Assembly (NCBI RefSeq): GCF_964355755.1
Contig: NC_092675.1
Location: 9,065,312 to 9,129,311, forward strand
DNA from: Antedon mediterranea
Taxonomy: Eukaryota > Echinodermata > Crinoidea > Comatulida > Antedonidae
Reading direction: 5' to 3'
Length of the DNA: 64,000 nt
Shown here: positions 45,438 to 58,600 of the stretch, one piece after another
How the letters are laid out: each line of letters begins with the position of its first letter
How positions within the stretch are numbered: the stretch's first letter is position 1
Position numbers and translations under genes: made by a program
The notes under the pieces: model-generated
What the model saw: only the letters and a program-made list of their open reading frames with translations
What the model was told of the DNA's origin: nothing
Databases searched by the model: none

Positions 45438-47640
45438 TCCACTGTGTTTTCTTGAGTGGTTTGTCTCAGATAGTAATTAAAATGGTGGTTTGAAAAATTA
45501 CACATTTATAATGTTTGAATAGTGTTAACATTACGTAGCATGTACGGTGCTGATAGTCCCAGATTCCTAACTTACCATTATAATGTGAATCACTTGACAG
45601 TCTCTCTTTAAAATTAATATTTATGTCTACTTCCATTTAAATGATGTGCATTTCTAAATTCTTCATTAATTTATCGTCATTAATTTCTTTTATATGCTGT
45701 AAAATAACAAATCAATTTCTATAAAACCTTTAGCATATTGCCATTTCCACTACATCAACAGACATGAATATCGTTTGTTTTATAATCTAAACATTCTATG
45801 AATCTGCCGATTTTCAGAAAAAGCATACTAATACAGTGTATTATATTTCCTCTATTCTAAACCTAACTGGCGCTCCGGCGATTTGGATTTCATGCCATCT
45901 AATTAGGCTTTATGTAACTTGTTAGTGATATTAATTAATTTGTGGGGATAGCAATTCAGACCAACAAATATCAATAGACTGCAAAAAGAGTTAAATAACT
46001 GGACTAGAAGATGACAAATAAAAAAGCATATACGCACATTAACTTCTTTGAACCCAGAATAAATGTGACAGCGTTTTGTTTAATTCCGAAATGAATAAAA
46101 TTTAAAAAAATTAATTAATTAATTAATTTGCAATATATAAATTAACAAAACTAAACCAGGTTGTTTTGAAAATCAACCAGTGATTGCTTCTTTTAAATTT
46201 CTTTGTTCCGGGCCCGGGAATCATTTTTTGGCTATGGCTATATTATTATATTTATATTAGTTTCATTAAATATCAAAAGAATAATAAAAACGTTATTTTA
46301 TCCAAGCCGATTTCTACATTTTATCAAACTACTAATGATTGATTTTAATATTGCCATAGAAACGACCTCTCTCGGTCGTGCTTTAATTACTTTTGGCGTT
46401 TACATAATAGTGATAAAATCTCAAAAGAAAGTGATTTTGTTCAACTCTAAATCCTTGAGTATCCAATGAATTAGTTACAGTTCGCTAAATTTGTGTCATT
46501 TAAATTTATTTTCTTTTTTTGCAATGATTAAGATTCAACTATTGAGAGGATCAGGCAGCCTATACGAGTAATAGGCTACTCGTTTCCTCCTTATTTCACT
46601 TAAGGTCAGGTAAGAATCATACTTTAACTCAGATCAAGTAGTCTTAATTAGTACTTGTGAGAGGCTCTAACGATGTCTAATTTACAGTTCATTATGTTTT
46701 GGTAATTTCACATTAAATATAATAATAATAATTAATACTGCGTTCGCGTCGAGGGCATCTTCTCTTCTCTCATTATTGTGTGCCACTCGGGGAGAGAGAT
46801 GCGAATCTACCATTCTTTAAAACACTTTTGATTTTAATAACCTAAACATTCTTAACCCCCGCCTTCTTCTAAGCATGGAGGTATAACAGGAAACATACAA
46901 GGCCTAAGAACTTACAAGCTCACTGCTTCTTTCTCAAATCGCCGACATTATATGCTTCCATAATTACACTAGTCCTATGAGAATAGCACATGAAAAAGGT
47001 TATTTGATTAATAGTATTAAAATACACGAAGAATCATTGTTTTTTAAATAATTCATATTCATCGATTTTTGTAATTGGTTAATCGTTATTTGCTTTACCG
47101 CTATATCGGCTTAAATAACTACAGTTGACAGTAATACAGAATGGTAACAATGCTGGTCGTTTAATTTGGTTAGATCATTACAAATAGGCCACGCGAATAT
47201 AAATATTGGTTTCATAAGCCAATAAGTGACCAGATGTCACTTGTTGGATCACGATTGGATCACTGGTAAATTTTTAGATTAGATTACTATAAAATCTGTA
47301 CAAGTAGGCCTAGTATGATCCAGTTTTGAGTCCAGGCAATTCAATTATGAGTTTGACCTACCAAATTGTAATAGGCCTAATCATAATAAAGTTGATAATG
47401 GTCAATTAATGACTTTGAAGGTGGCGCCCCAATAAAAAAAAAAGAATAAAAAAAATAGAAGAGCATCTTATAATAATTCTCAGGTTTGGGTATAAACACA
47501 GTCAGCATTACTTTCATTTTCTATCTGAATGTAGGCTATACATTGTGTTCTCAGCTACTGACAATGAATACAATATAGGCCTAAGGTTCTCCGTATAACA
47601 AAACGCCTGTTAAACCCTTTAAACAGATTGTAGCTTTCTA
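45438..47640. other. Intergenic DNA
   Basis: AT-rich with no convincing gene. An 88-codon hydrophobic frame at 46203-46469 has no family resemblance and uses AT-rich codons, so I do not call it. Confidence 0.4.
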
Positions 47641-47930
47641 AAATGTTGCAAGAAAACGAAAAAAAGAAAGAGACAACTGAAAATGTCAATAGTCAGACAC
47701 TTCTTGGTCAAGCAGTGTCACGTGCTGAAAGACGTAACTACAATAGGACACTCCAAGTGTCTAAAGTGACTATAGATGGATATTTCATGTAACATCTTTG
47801 TGAATTCTTTGTCAGGGCCACCAGAGGTCACATCCAGAGGTTCAGAATACCAAAAACAATATGTACAAGGGTATGTACTTTCCAAACACCATCCGTCTTT
47901 GGAACAATTTTTATCAGTAATGTTGAAATA
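47640..47930 (+). pseudogene. Decayed non-LTR ORF2 C-terminus
   Basis: The plus strand reads ATRGHIQRFRIPKT, then in another frame MYFPNTIRLWNNFYQ. This R.h..rf.ip...yk..FfPntIrlWN pattern ends many non-LTR ORF2 proteins. A 49-codon frame at 47643 (MLQENEKKKETTENV...) just upstream is of unknown origin. Confidence 0.5.
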
Positions 47931-48078
47931 AATTGGAAATCTGAAATTATTTTAAACATAACATAACATATGTTTAAACACATACAATTTAAGGAAAGCC
48001 GGATGTGACCAACCCATATGCACAATGAAGAAACAACATCGTAATGATACAACAATTGTATTGTTGTAATTGATCATG

Positions 48079-48190
48079 AGGTTACATTTTTTATATACAT
48101 TTTTTCGTTTGTTTTCTTGTCCGTCAGCAGGATAACGCCAAAACTATCTGTACCAAATCCGATTGATCTTGTTTACTATTCATTCTGTAC
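48079..48190. repeat. Fragment of the CCTCCGCC-associated repeat
   Basis: Contains gaggttacattttttatata, tgtccgtcagcaggataacgcc and accaaatccgattgatcttg, resembling the internal part of the repeats in NBAS introns 8 and 9. Confidence 0.4.
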
Positions 48191-48769
48191 CTCTATTAAA
48201 AAAAATCATCGATATAAATGACTGTCCCGTGACTTTTAAGATTTAAATCCAACAATGTAATGTGCATGTCATGCAGAAAAACAAAAACACAATAGAACAA
48301 TAACACATTCATTTTAAAGATATTGAATTTTATCAAAATTATATAAAGTACAAACTAATTAAGTATAATAGATATTCAGTAAATGCATACAAAACGTCAT
48401 TTTACCTTTCAACTTACTTTTCAGAAATTTTGATAAATCGAGGTAAAATTAAGTTATAAAAGCATTAATGATATAACTATAATAAAATTCGACTATCACT
48501 CAAATTATATAGAAATGTTGCTTTTTAAAGATTCTATTTCATAAGTACTGTAATATCAGTTTAAAATGTTTTAAATACAAATTGATTTCAGCAATCAAGC
48601 AGAATTAGGAATTAAGACAGCTTCAAACTCAACTATACATAATTTATTTCATTTAGCCCACTAGTGAATCTAATCACAGTTCTATTAGGTGGAGTAAAAT
48701 CTACTGCTAGTACTATTAGTGGGGAACCTAATGTAATTCCGTGAGATTCACATTGATTAGAAATCCCAG

Positions 48770-49200
48770 AGAGGTCCTATTTACATTATTCCTGCACCAA
48801 CAGAGTTTGTTGGTACTCTTTTTGATATTCGTCGCTGCAGAACTGAATCTTCTTTTCAATATATCCCACGTGTTACCATAATTTGGAATAACTTACCCGG
48901 TGAAATTTGCAACTTAAATATTTCTGTTAGTTCTTTTAAAACCAAATTACTAAATTATCTCAATATTTATTTTTAAAATAATTTTGATATTGAAAATGTG
49001 TGTAGTTGGACGCTTTCTTGTAGATGCTTTAATTGTAGAACGTAATTTATTTATTTTTTTTTTATTTTTTTTTTTCTGTGCTCTGTTCTGGGTTGACCAA
49101 CTAGAATAGGTGTTTAGCAACTGTTTGGTCTTTCCGTGCCTCCTTTTATAATTGTTTTGTCTTTGTATGTATATGGCAGAAATTGAATAAATAAATAAAT
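48770..49200 (+). pseudogene. Non-LTR retroelement 3' end
   Basis: The plus frame reads FDIRRCRTESSFQYIPRVTI, WNNLPGEICNLNISVSSFKT, KLLNYLNIYF and a stop: the standard ORF2 C-terminus of a CR1/Jockey-like element. A ~220-bp 3' UTR follows, ending atggcagaaattgaataaat with (AAAT)n. 5'-truncated copy. Confidence 0.75.
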
Positions 49201-49352
49201 GTTCGGCCGAATGTGACCTTTTCACTCCATGGACAAATGAATAAATGTGTTATTTTATCTATGCTCACTCTAGTCAACACTTGTGATGAAACCCTGATGT
49301 GTGCCAACCCTGCAGTTTTGTGTCTTGAGAGTGGAGTTATTTATATGAGGAA

Positions 49353-49560
49353 AAAACACCCCCACCCCCCTATCCCTCAAATAAATTCTCCCTTCACCAA
49401 TAGAACATCATTTGGAATAAACACCCCCACCCCCTCAAATAAACACCCCCACCCCTCAAATAAACACCCCCACCCCCTCAAATAAACACCCCCACCCCCT
49501 CAAATAACACCCCCACCCCCTCAAATAAACACCCCCACCCCTCAAATAAACATCACACCA
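49353..49560. repeat. C-rich minisatellite, ~21-bp unit
   Basis: About eight copies of aaacacccccaccccctcaaat with 20-22-bp spacing. Its flanks (accaatagaacatcatttgg, and cacatgcaaatacaatattg) are shared with the sequence after the intron 35 minisatellite of NBAS. Confidence 0.9.
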
Positions 49561-49643
49561 CATGCAAATACAATATTGTATTATACCACATTCTATTTAT
49601 ATACAATTGACAATGCATTTTTGGTGAATAGACTATGACATCT

Positions 49644-52600
49644 TCAGAGTTCTGATTTGGGATTGTGTGCCAGAATTGTTACGCGTGTTAACTGTGACCG
49701 AAACATGTCTGCAGCATGGTAAACTGAAAGATAACAAAAATAATAATAGCAATAATTGAGAATGTCATGTCTTTAGTAAACGTATTATCCAAATATGAAA
49801 TAAAAATAAATCAAGGCCATATATTTAGTAATTTGAATTTATTAAGTACACATTGAGAACATAACAAAAAGCTGAAACAGGTATCACCAATGGGGTACCA
49901 AAAAGCTAGAAAAAATGATTTACTTAATAGATTATGGTAAAGATCATTCAAGTCTTTTAGTTTAATATACTTTATACTGTAGTAAATTCATGCTAGGCTA
50001 GCATTTTTCATTGGATTTTCTTGTCACATTTTGCACTCACCCACAGAACAAATATTTCTTTTAAATAAGCAAAAAATAATGGAGATGACAATGATATACT
50101 GTACTGTCAACATACATGATTTAAAGCTCCTTTATAGTTTCCAAAAATAATTTAAGATACTAAGATATTAATTCTTATAAATACCCACTGTTGTAAACAT
50201 AGTATATAAAAAATATTCAAGAAATTAATGACCAGATGCTTAATAACTAAAAAAACACATTTTTTAAATTTTGTTATTATTGGTCATAATAGAAAATCTT
50301 GGTGTTCATTGAGATCTTGCCTAGCTTATCATTAATCATTTTATTTTTGCAAATATTAAATTACTTTTTAAAAACTTCTTTCAAGTAACACTATTTTTAA
50401 CAAAATGAAAATAATGAGTAGTGTTACTGTAATATATTCATTTCAATGTTGATCCCTATCATGATTTACCAACATAATAAATTGAATACCTTCTTGCAAA
50501 TACAGTACTACTTTTTTATTCAAATTTCAGTGCACTATATTCCTGAAATAAAATCAGTCTCTGCAATGCACTCTATTCGTGAAATAAAATCAGTCTCTGC
50601 AATGCACTCTATTCGTGAAATAAAATCAGTCTCTGCAATTCACTCTATTCCTGAAATCAAATTAGTCTCTGCAATGCACTCTACTACTGAAATCAAATTA
50701 GTCTCTGCAATGCACTCTACTACTGAAATCAAATCAGTCTCTGCAATGCACTCTACTACTGAAATCAAATTAGTCTCTGCAATGCACTCTACTACAGAAA
50801 TCAAATTAGTCTCTGCAATGCACTCTATTCCTGAAATAAAATTAGTCTCTGCAATGCACTCTACTACTGAAATCAAACCAGTCTCTGCATTGCACTCTAC
50901 TACTGAAATCAAATTAGTCTTTGCAATGCACTCTACTACTGAAATCAAATCAGTCTCTGCAATGCACTCTACTACTGAAATCAAATTAGTCTCTGCAATG
51001 CACTCTACTACTGAAATCAAATCAGTCTCTGCAATGCACTCTACTACTTAATTCAAATTAGTCTCTGCAATGTACTCTACTACTGAAATCAAATTAGCCT
51101 CTGCAATGCACTCTATTCCTTATATCAAATTAGTCTCTGAAATGCACTCTACTACTGAAATCAAATTAGTCTCTGCAATGCACTCTACTACTGGAATCAA
51201 ATTAGTCTCTGCAACGCACTCTACTACTGAAATCAAATTAGTCTTTGCAATGCACTCTATTACTGAAATCAAATTAGTCTTTGCAATGCACTCTACTACT
51301 GAAATCAAATTAGTCTCTGCAACGCACTCTACTACTGAAATCAAATTAGTCTCTGCAATGCACTCTACTACTTAAATCAAATTAGTCTTTGCAATGCACT
51401 CTATTACTGAAATCAAATCAGTCTCTGCAATGCACTCTACTACTGAAATCAAATTAGTCTCTGCAATGCACTCTACTACTAAAATCAAATTAGTCTCTGC
51501 AATGCACTCTACTACTAAAATCAAATTAGTCTCTGCAATGCACTCTACTCATTAAATCAAATCAGTCTGCAATGCACTCTACTCCTGAAATCAAATCAGT
51601 CTCTGCAATGCACTCTACTACTGAAATCAAATCAGTCTCTGCAATGCACTCTACTACTGAAATCAAATTAGTCTCTGCAATGCACTCTACCCCTGAAATC
51701 AAATTAGTCTCTGCAATGCACTCTACTACCGAAATCAAATTGGTCTCTGCAATGCACTCTATTACTAAAATAAAATTAGTCTCTGCAATGCACTCTACTA
51801 CTTAATTCAAATTAGTCTCTGCAATGTACTCTACTACTGAAATCAAATTAGCCTCTGCAATGCACTCTATTCCTTATATCAAATTAGTCTCTGAAATGCA
51901 CTCTACTACTGAAATCAAATTAGTCTCTGCAATGCACTCTACTACTGGAATCAAATTAGTCTCTGCAACGCACTCTACTACTGAAATCAAATTAGTCTTT
52001 GCAATGCACTCTATTACTGAAATCAAATTAGTCTTTGCAATGCACTCTATTACTGAAATCAAATCAGTCTCTGCAATGCACTCTACTACTGAAATCAAAT
52101 TAGTCTCTGCAATGCACTCTACTACTAAAATCAAATTAGTCTCTGCAATGCACTCTACTACTAAAATCAAAATAGTCTCTGCAATGCACTCTACTCATTA
52201 AATCAAATCAGTCTGCAATGCACTCTACTCCTGAAATCAAATCAGTCTCTGCAATGCACTCTACTACTGAAATCAAATCAGTCTCTGCAATGCACTCTAC
52301 TACAGAAATCAAATTAGTCTCTGCAATGCACTCTATTCCTGAAATAAAATTAGTCTCTGCAATGCACTCTACTACTGAAATCAAACCAGTCTCTGCATTG
52401 CACTCTACTACTGAAATCAAATTAGTCTTTGCAATGCACTCTACTACTGAAATCAAATCAGTCTCTGCAATGCACTCTACTACTGAAATCAAATTAGTCT
52501 CTGCAATGCACTCTATTCCTGAAATCAAATCAGTCTCTGCAATGCACTCTACCCCTGAAATCAAATTAGTCTCTGCAATGCACTCTACTACTGAAATCAA

Positions 52601-55600
52601 ATCAGTCTGCAATGCACTCTACTACTAAAATCAAATTAGTCTGCAATGCACTCTACTACTAAAATCAAATTAGTCTCTGCAATGCACTCTACCCCTGAAA
52701 TCAAATTAGTCTCTGCAATGCACTCTACTACTGAAATCAAATCAGTCTCTGCAATGCACTCTACTACTGAAATCAAATTAGTCTGCAATGCACTCTACTC
52801 TTGGAATTATTAGTACCATTGTACTTCATTGCATTATTTGTATAACATCCAAAAACGATTAAAAGAAATGTATGTTATGTTTTTGTAGCACAAATATATT
52901 ATGTCAACCTAGTTTGTTATATTCTCTTAAAACTGAATTAATAAGAAAATAATATGTAGTAGAAGAATGGTGTTTCAGACAGGACAAAAATGACATTGTG
53001 AATTATGATATTATTTAGGCATGTTATCTACCTTGATTTTTCGTTTCATCCACTACATATTCTTCACTTCGTAATTGTGCTCCTGAATCTCCCTGAAAAC
53101 ATAACAACATTATATGTCACAATTAGACAATAGGAGGAATTAATCCTGAGATAACATCCCATCTGCTCTACATTTAGTTCTACTAGCACTCTTTTATGTT
53201 TCCCGATATCTCACTCACAGTGCTACGGGCAATCAGTGGTGGACAATTTTTGTTGGTAGCCACATTCAAGAGGAGCACCTGAAGCAGCTTTTATCTGTGT
53301 TCCGTCAAGGAAATTTATCAGGGGGAAAAAATCTACCATTTCAAAGGATGCGCGATGTTTCTAAAAGTTACCTGTGTCAGCAATGAAGCTTTAAATTGTT
53401 CTTAAAGTGTAATTTTTCTAATTTGTCCGAGTACTTTTTATCACTATCAGGGAAGAGTGTGCTTTTATTATACTTCCTCATCCCATGCGAATTAGTATAA
53501 CCACACATTTAGGCAGAAAAAGAAAAGGGGTTACTGCTAGTTTATGGTAAATTCCTTTAATTAACAAAAAAAAAAAACCAGAGTGCATTCTAAGTGGGAT
53601 GGATTCAATATAGGTTAGTGGGGATATATTCTAAGCAGATGCCATCTTAGTAGTGTAGTAGTAGTAGCCTAGCTAGGAGGAGGTAAATGGACTCGAATTT
53701 AGGGATTTTGAAAAACCTTATTTTTGTGACATTAACCATAACATACCATAACTTCTACTTCTGCTATAGATGCTCCTACAACAGCTAATTTGAATTGTTG
53801 AAAAAATAAGTAAGAGCGACCATCAGGTCTCTCAACACTACATACATAACCTTCTTGCTCTTTAGAAATTTGGAAAAGCCATTTCTGGAAAGCAATAATA
53901 CAGTGAATACATTATCAGTATTTTATACGAGGACAAAATATTATATCAAAGAATAACTTCGCCAGTGTATCATAGCAACAAAACTATTCAAATTCTATCT
54001 TACTGTTACACATTTACATTTGTATAGAAAAATATACAATACAGAACTGTTCTGTTCAGTTTGAGTTTTCACTGTAAAAGGTACTAGATAAATGTCAAAT
54101 TTATATTAATTTTGTGAATCTTCCTCTCAATGCACAAAATGGTACTCAATATACAGTACTGTACTTTACTTATATTAGGTATCACAATGAAAAAATTTAA
54201 ATTATTATTATAAAACCAATTCTAAGCCGGGCTTAACTGAATATGCTTTAATTAAAGGCCTATAAGGCCAACAATAAATGGGTCAAAATAAACTCATTTA
54301 AAATTAATGTTAATTAAAAAATTAATTGTTTAAATATAATAACATTATAAAATTGTTTCACATTTTCAACTGCACGCACAATATTAGATTGAAATATGGG
54401 TTGAGGTTTAGGCCAAATTAGTAACCGCATAATTGATCACCAGTGACTTCTGTCAAAGCATTTCGGTCACAGTGAATGACTTTCAACCGCCGTATTACAG
54501 AGTCAAATTATGTTGGTAAACTTGCATGATAAATCAAGTGGTTAAATTGACGTCTAAAACAGATATTCTACAACGGGAAATGGCGTTCAAATCTCCGACT
54601 GCTGTTGTCACACATATCTCGAGATGAACTCGAGCGTGAAAACACTACAACCAACGTGAGCGTATTTTACAATAACATTTTATTCAGTACAATATTTACC
54701 GGACTATAATGGTTGAATCTATAAAATAACTAATAAAAACTTTGTGCACCATTTTATACACAAGATGTTTGTGGGTTATGTTTTATTTATCAAATTTTTT
54801 TCCACAATAAATCAACAAAAGACAATTTTAATTAAATCAAATTGAAGCTCATTTAAAACCCAATAATTAACATACAAAAGAAATTACTCCGCTAGCTCTG
54901 ATGGCCATAGAGCAGTCATGTTTTGAAAACAGCCTATGGTGTTTTCCTAAAATTCGCCGGTTTGTGATCTGGAAAAATTTTAAGGTAATGTTTTTCGCTG
55001 GAAATACTTCGTCAATTTTAATAAATAACACATCTAATAAGTGAACAATAAAAAACATTCTTCTAATATATTTAATTTTTATTACATATACAATCAAAAT
55101 TAGTGTAGTAATTTTAACATCATAGTCATATCACTTTTTAGAATTTCACAATGCGCATTCATTGGGATACCTACTTATATGTTGGGTTCAAAATACCAAG
55201 TGCTAATCTATTTCACTCATTAAAAAGTGCAGAAAACTAATTGGAAATAGCTTACCTCATTTGTACCTCCCTGTGCAGCATATGTAAAAATGCATCCAAA
55301 TGTACCCTAAAATGCAAAAGAAATAGAGGCATGAATTTTTTATATTCCCAACAATAAGCATCATGATTATTAGGAAATGTTCTAAAACAAATTCTCCCTC
55401 ACAGTTGCACTAGGCCTAAGAAAACAAAAAGGAAGGTCGAATGAGAAAAATCAATTACTGTAAAATGTTCTTAAAAGATTGGCCTACATTACTAAATGAT
55501 AACAAAAAATTAGAAAAACGTTTTTGAATGGCTAAAATCCAACGGAAAAAATGATAGTGTTGAAGCAGTGCCTATGCTTTTATTTGATTTATTAGGGACA

Positions 55601-58600
55601 CTCGCAAATATACATTATAACAAGACACACAATAATTAAAGAATCAAAAGGGAAATCAATTAAAACAATAAAATTAATTAAATTGGGCATCTCAGAGAGA
55701 AAAGACAGGAGATAGGAAGCAATTAAACAAGATTAGAAAAGGAAGAGAATTTAAACACGTTTGAGCATTGAAGCTAGAAGACTGAAAAGTTTTAAAGTAA
55801 GTCTGGGTATAAGGAGATCACTGTTTAGTGATCTGCCGTGTGGCCATGCGGCCATTAGATGTGATCTCAGCAAGTAATTGAGAGATAGATTGAGGAGCAA
55901 GATTATGGAGAGCTTTAAAAGTAAGACAGCCAAGTTGATATCGATATCTGTTATGAAGAGGAAGGGTATTAGCAATGGTGAAGTGAAAAGAAGTTAAATG
56001 AGTAGTAGGAGGAAGATGGAGAAGGATATGAATAGATTGTTGGATTCTTTTTTTTGGTAGAAGTAGGGTTTACAGACTCAGACAGAGCAACAGACAAGTT
56101 TGAAGACAAAATAAATATAAAAGGTGTGTTATTTTGTAGTAGTTATTCCTTCACTGAAAGTATTTTAGCCATTTCGTAGCTTAATATTCATAACATCAGA
56201 CAGATATTTATATTTAAAAAATATATGCATTATAATAGGCCTAAATGTATGTATAGTAACATGCTTACAGTATGTTATGTTGTATGTCAGGGGCGCAGCC
56301 AGCAAAATGATAAAAGGGGGGTCAACCAATATGTGAGTATTTTGCGAGCGAAGCGAGCAACCATAAGCTGGGGCCAGGGGCCCCTTCGGTCCCCCGGTCG
56401 GGGTCCGGTCGAAGCCCACTGGAAGCATTGGCGGTCTAGGGCAATCTAGATCATTTGAATTGGTTTACGCACACACAAATATAACAATGTTAACACTAAT
56501 AAACTGCAACAAAGAAAACAAAACACAACTCTTATTTTCATTACAGAACATTTTTATATTCCTTCAAGGCTGCCAGAGATAGCCTACAAACACTTTTTTT
56601 CTTTCTTCTTTGTTGATTTAGGTAGAGAGGCTCTAAACTCAATAGGAGGAATTATTTGGATTCCTCCCTTTTCACCAATACAAAAGTTGCATGAAATGAA
56701 CGTAGAGATGCAAAAGTTTGAAAAAAGAAATTAGAATGAAAGCATGGAGTGATATCAGGACCCCCGTGACCCCCCCCCCCCCCACTACCACTACTGGCTC
56801 CTGCGCCCCTGTATGTTATGCATTAGGTTTACTTTAAAGAGAGGCAAGTATAAGTACTGTAGGTTATTGAGTTTAAACTTAATTAACTTTGTTCATTTGT
56901 CAAATTGTTCCAATTTCTTAATCATAAAGGAATTACAAATTTTTAAGTAACTTGTCCTCTGAAAATAAGGTTGTCGCTCAATGTTATTTTTGTTTTGTCA
57001 TGGCATTTGTTGTCATCGATCAATCGTTATTATAAAAAATATATACAGTATTATGTTACAAAATCATTATCATTAATAAATTAACTACCAAAATAACCTA
57101 AACGTTATTCATAGACAACAAAATCTAAAAGTAAAAATAATGCATGAACTACAGAAATACGCTATACAAAATAAACGCGTGCGCCCTCAGCGTGCGAATT
57201 CTTTGACACAAAAATGTCTTCTAATCTTCAAAGCTGTAACTTTTTATATATGGCTCTGATAAATGCGAAGTTGGCAGTCAATGAGATGTTATAAGCTGAA
57301 TGCTAAAGGGCGTACTCTAGAGTGCAAAGTAATTCCAACAGGAGGGGGAAACAACAAGATGGTGGTCGTAAATGTTTTCAAAACAGAGAGATGTTATAAG
57401 CCGAAAGCTATAGGGCGTACGCCAGACTGAAAAGTGATTCCAACAGGAGGGGGAACCAACAAATGTTCAAAAACATTAAGAAATATACAAAATAATAATC
57501 TAATATACTGTAATACATTAAGACCACATAAATTACACATTCTTGTTAAAGCACAGTTTTTTTTTTGAAGTTTTTATAAAAATAAATATATTGTTAATCG
57601 CAATGGAATAAATAATTTCTTGGTAATCTAGTTTTTTTGTTTTTTTGTATACGAGGATCATATAGAATGCGTTCATGTTTATAGCTTAACACATTGACTG
57701 CCAAGGCATTTTCCGTAATTTCTGTCCCAGTGCCAAGTCCCGTTTACATATTAAATTACAGTTTGAAAGTGTAACATCTGGTCACAGACTATCATGATGT
57801 CATTCAAAATATTTTTAGATTATCGTTTACGTACATCATTCATAAACTGCCATGCGATAATTCCTGTTCCAATCACCACTGCCAGCGATTCTACATACAA
57901 TACAAAAGTGCTACGATTTTGACGTAGTATTACGTCTTGGCAAGTAGCGACACGCAATTTTTGACGTATAAATACGCCGTGGCAGTGAACGTGTTATCAC
58001 GCTGCATTACGTATCGTTCTCACGCAGATAGGCTCAACACACAGGCGCAGTAGTAGTGGGTACTGCATACTGCGTAGGCCATATCTGATTGGTTGATTGC
58101 AGCCGCTATCTTGTTGGTTCCCTCTCCATGAAAAATCACTTTTTGAACTGCGAAAACAGCACTGGAGTTTGCAATCTATAGCCTTCGTCTATAAAATCTT
58201 TGGTTAATGTACATATTAATTAATTTATACGCAGTTGCTACGTCTACGTCTATATTCAGACCCTTTATTTTATTTTTAACCTGAAAAAAAAACATTCATT
58301 TAGGGAAATTGTGAGAAAAGGCGATGGAGAATATCGGCTATATATATTCAGCCCAACCAATGTTAAGACTATCAGGCCCAATGATTAAGGACTAGGCCTA
58401 TATCGGGACGAACACCTAAAGGCTGGTTTCCTGTCGACGTAAGAAGTCGAATTTTGCAACGATTCTTGCGTTTCATACTTTTCTTACGTCTCTTACGAAA
58501 GTTGAGAAAAAATTGACGTCGTTGACGTTAGTCAAGATCGTATCGGGCCGCAAAGAAACATCTGTAGTTATGCTGCTCCCGAAAGTTGAAATTTTGGCTG

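Noticed and set aside
46203-46469. 88-codon hydrophobic frame
   Set aside because: AT-rich, no start context, no family resemblance; likely chance.
49695-49710. GAAACATGTC at MYDGF exon 5, resembling the hammerhead 3' half
   Set aside because: No CTGATGA or pairing stems nearby; it is coding sequence.
50446-52628. Long reading frames of up to 201 codons on both strands
   Set aside because: They are the necessary result of a 36-bp repeat without stops; they lie in an intron of MYDGF, and frames are equally open on both strands.
50530-52803. CRISPR-like regularly spaced repeats
   Set aside because: Repeat units are contiguous with no unique spacers, and the DNA is animal.
53190-53400. Possible extra MYDGF exon
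   Set aside because: Exons on both sides join in phase and match the family without it.
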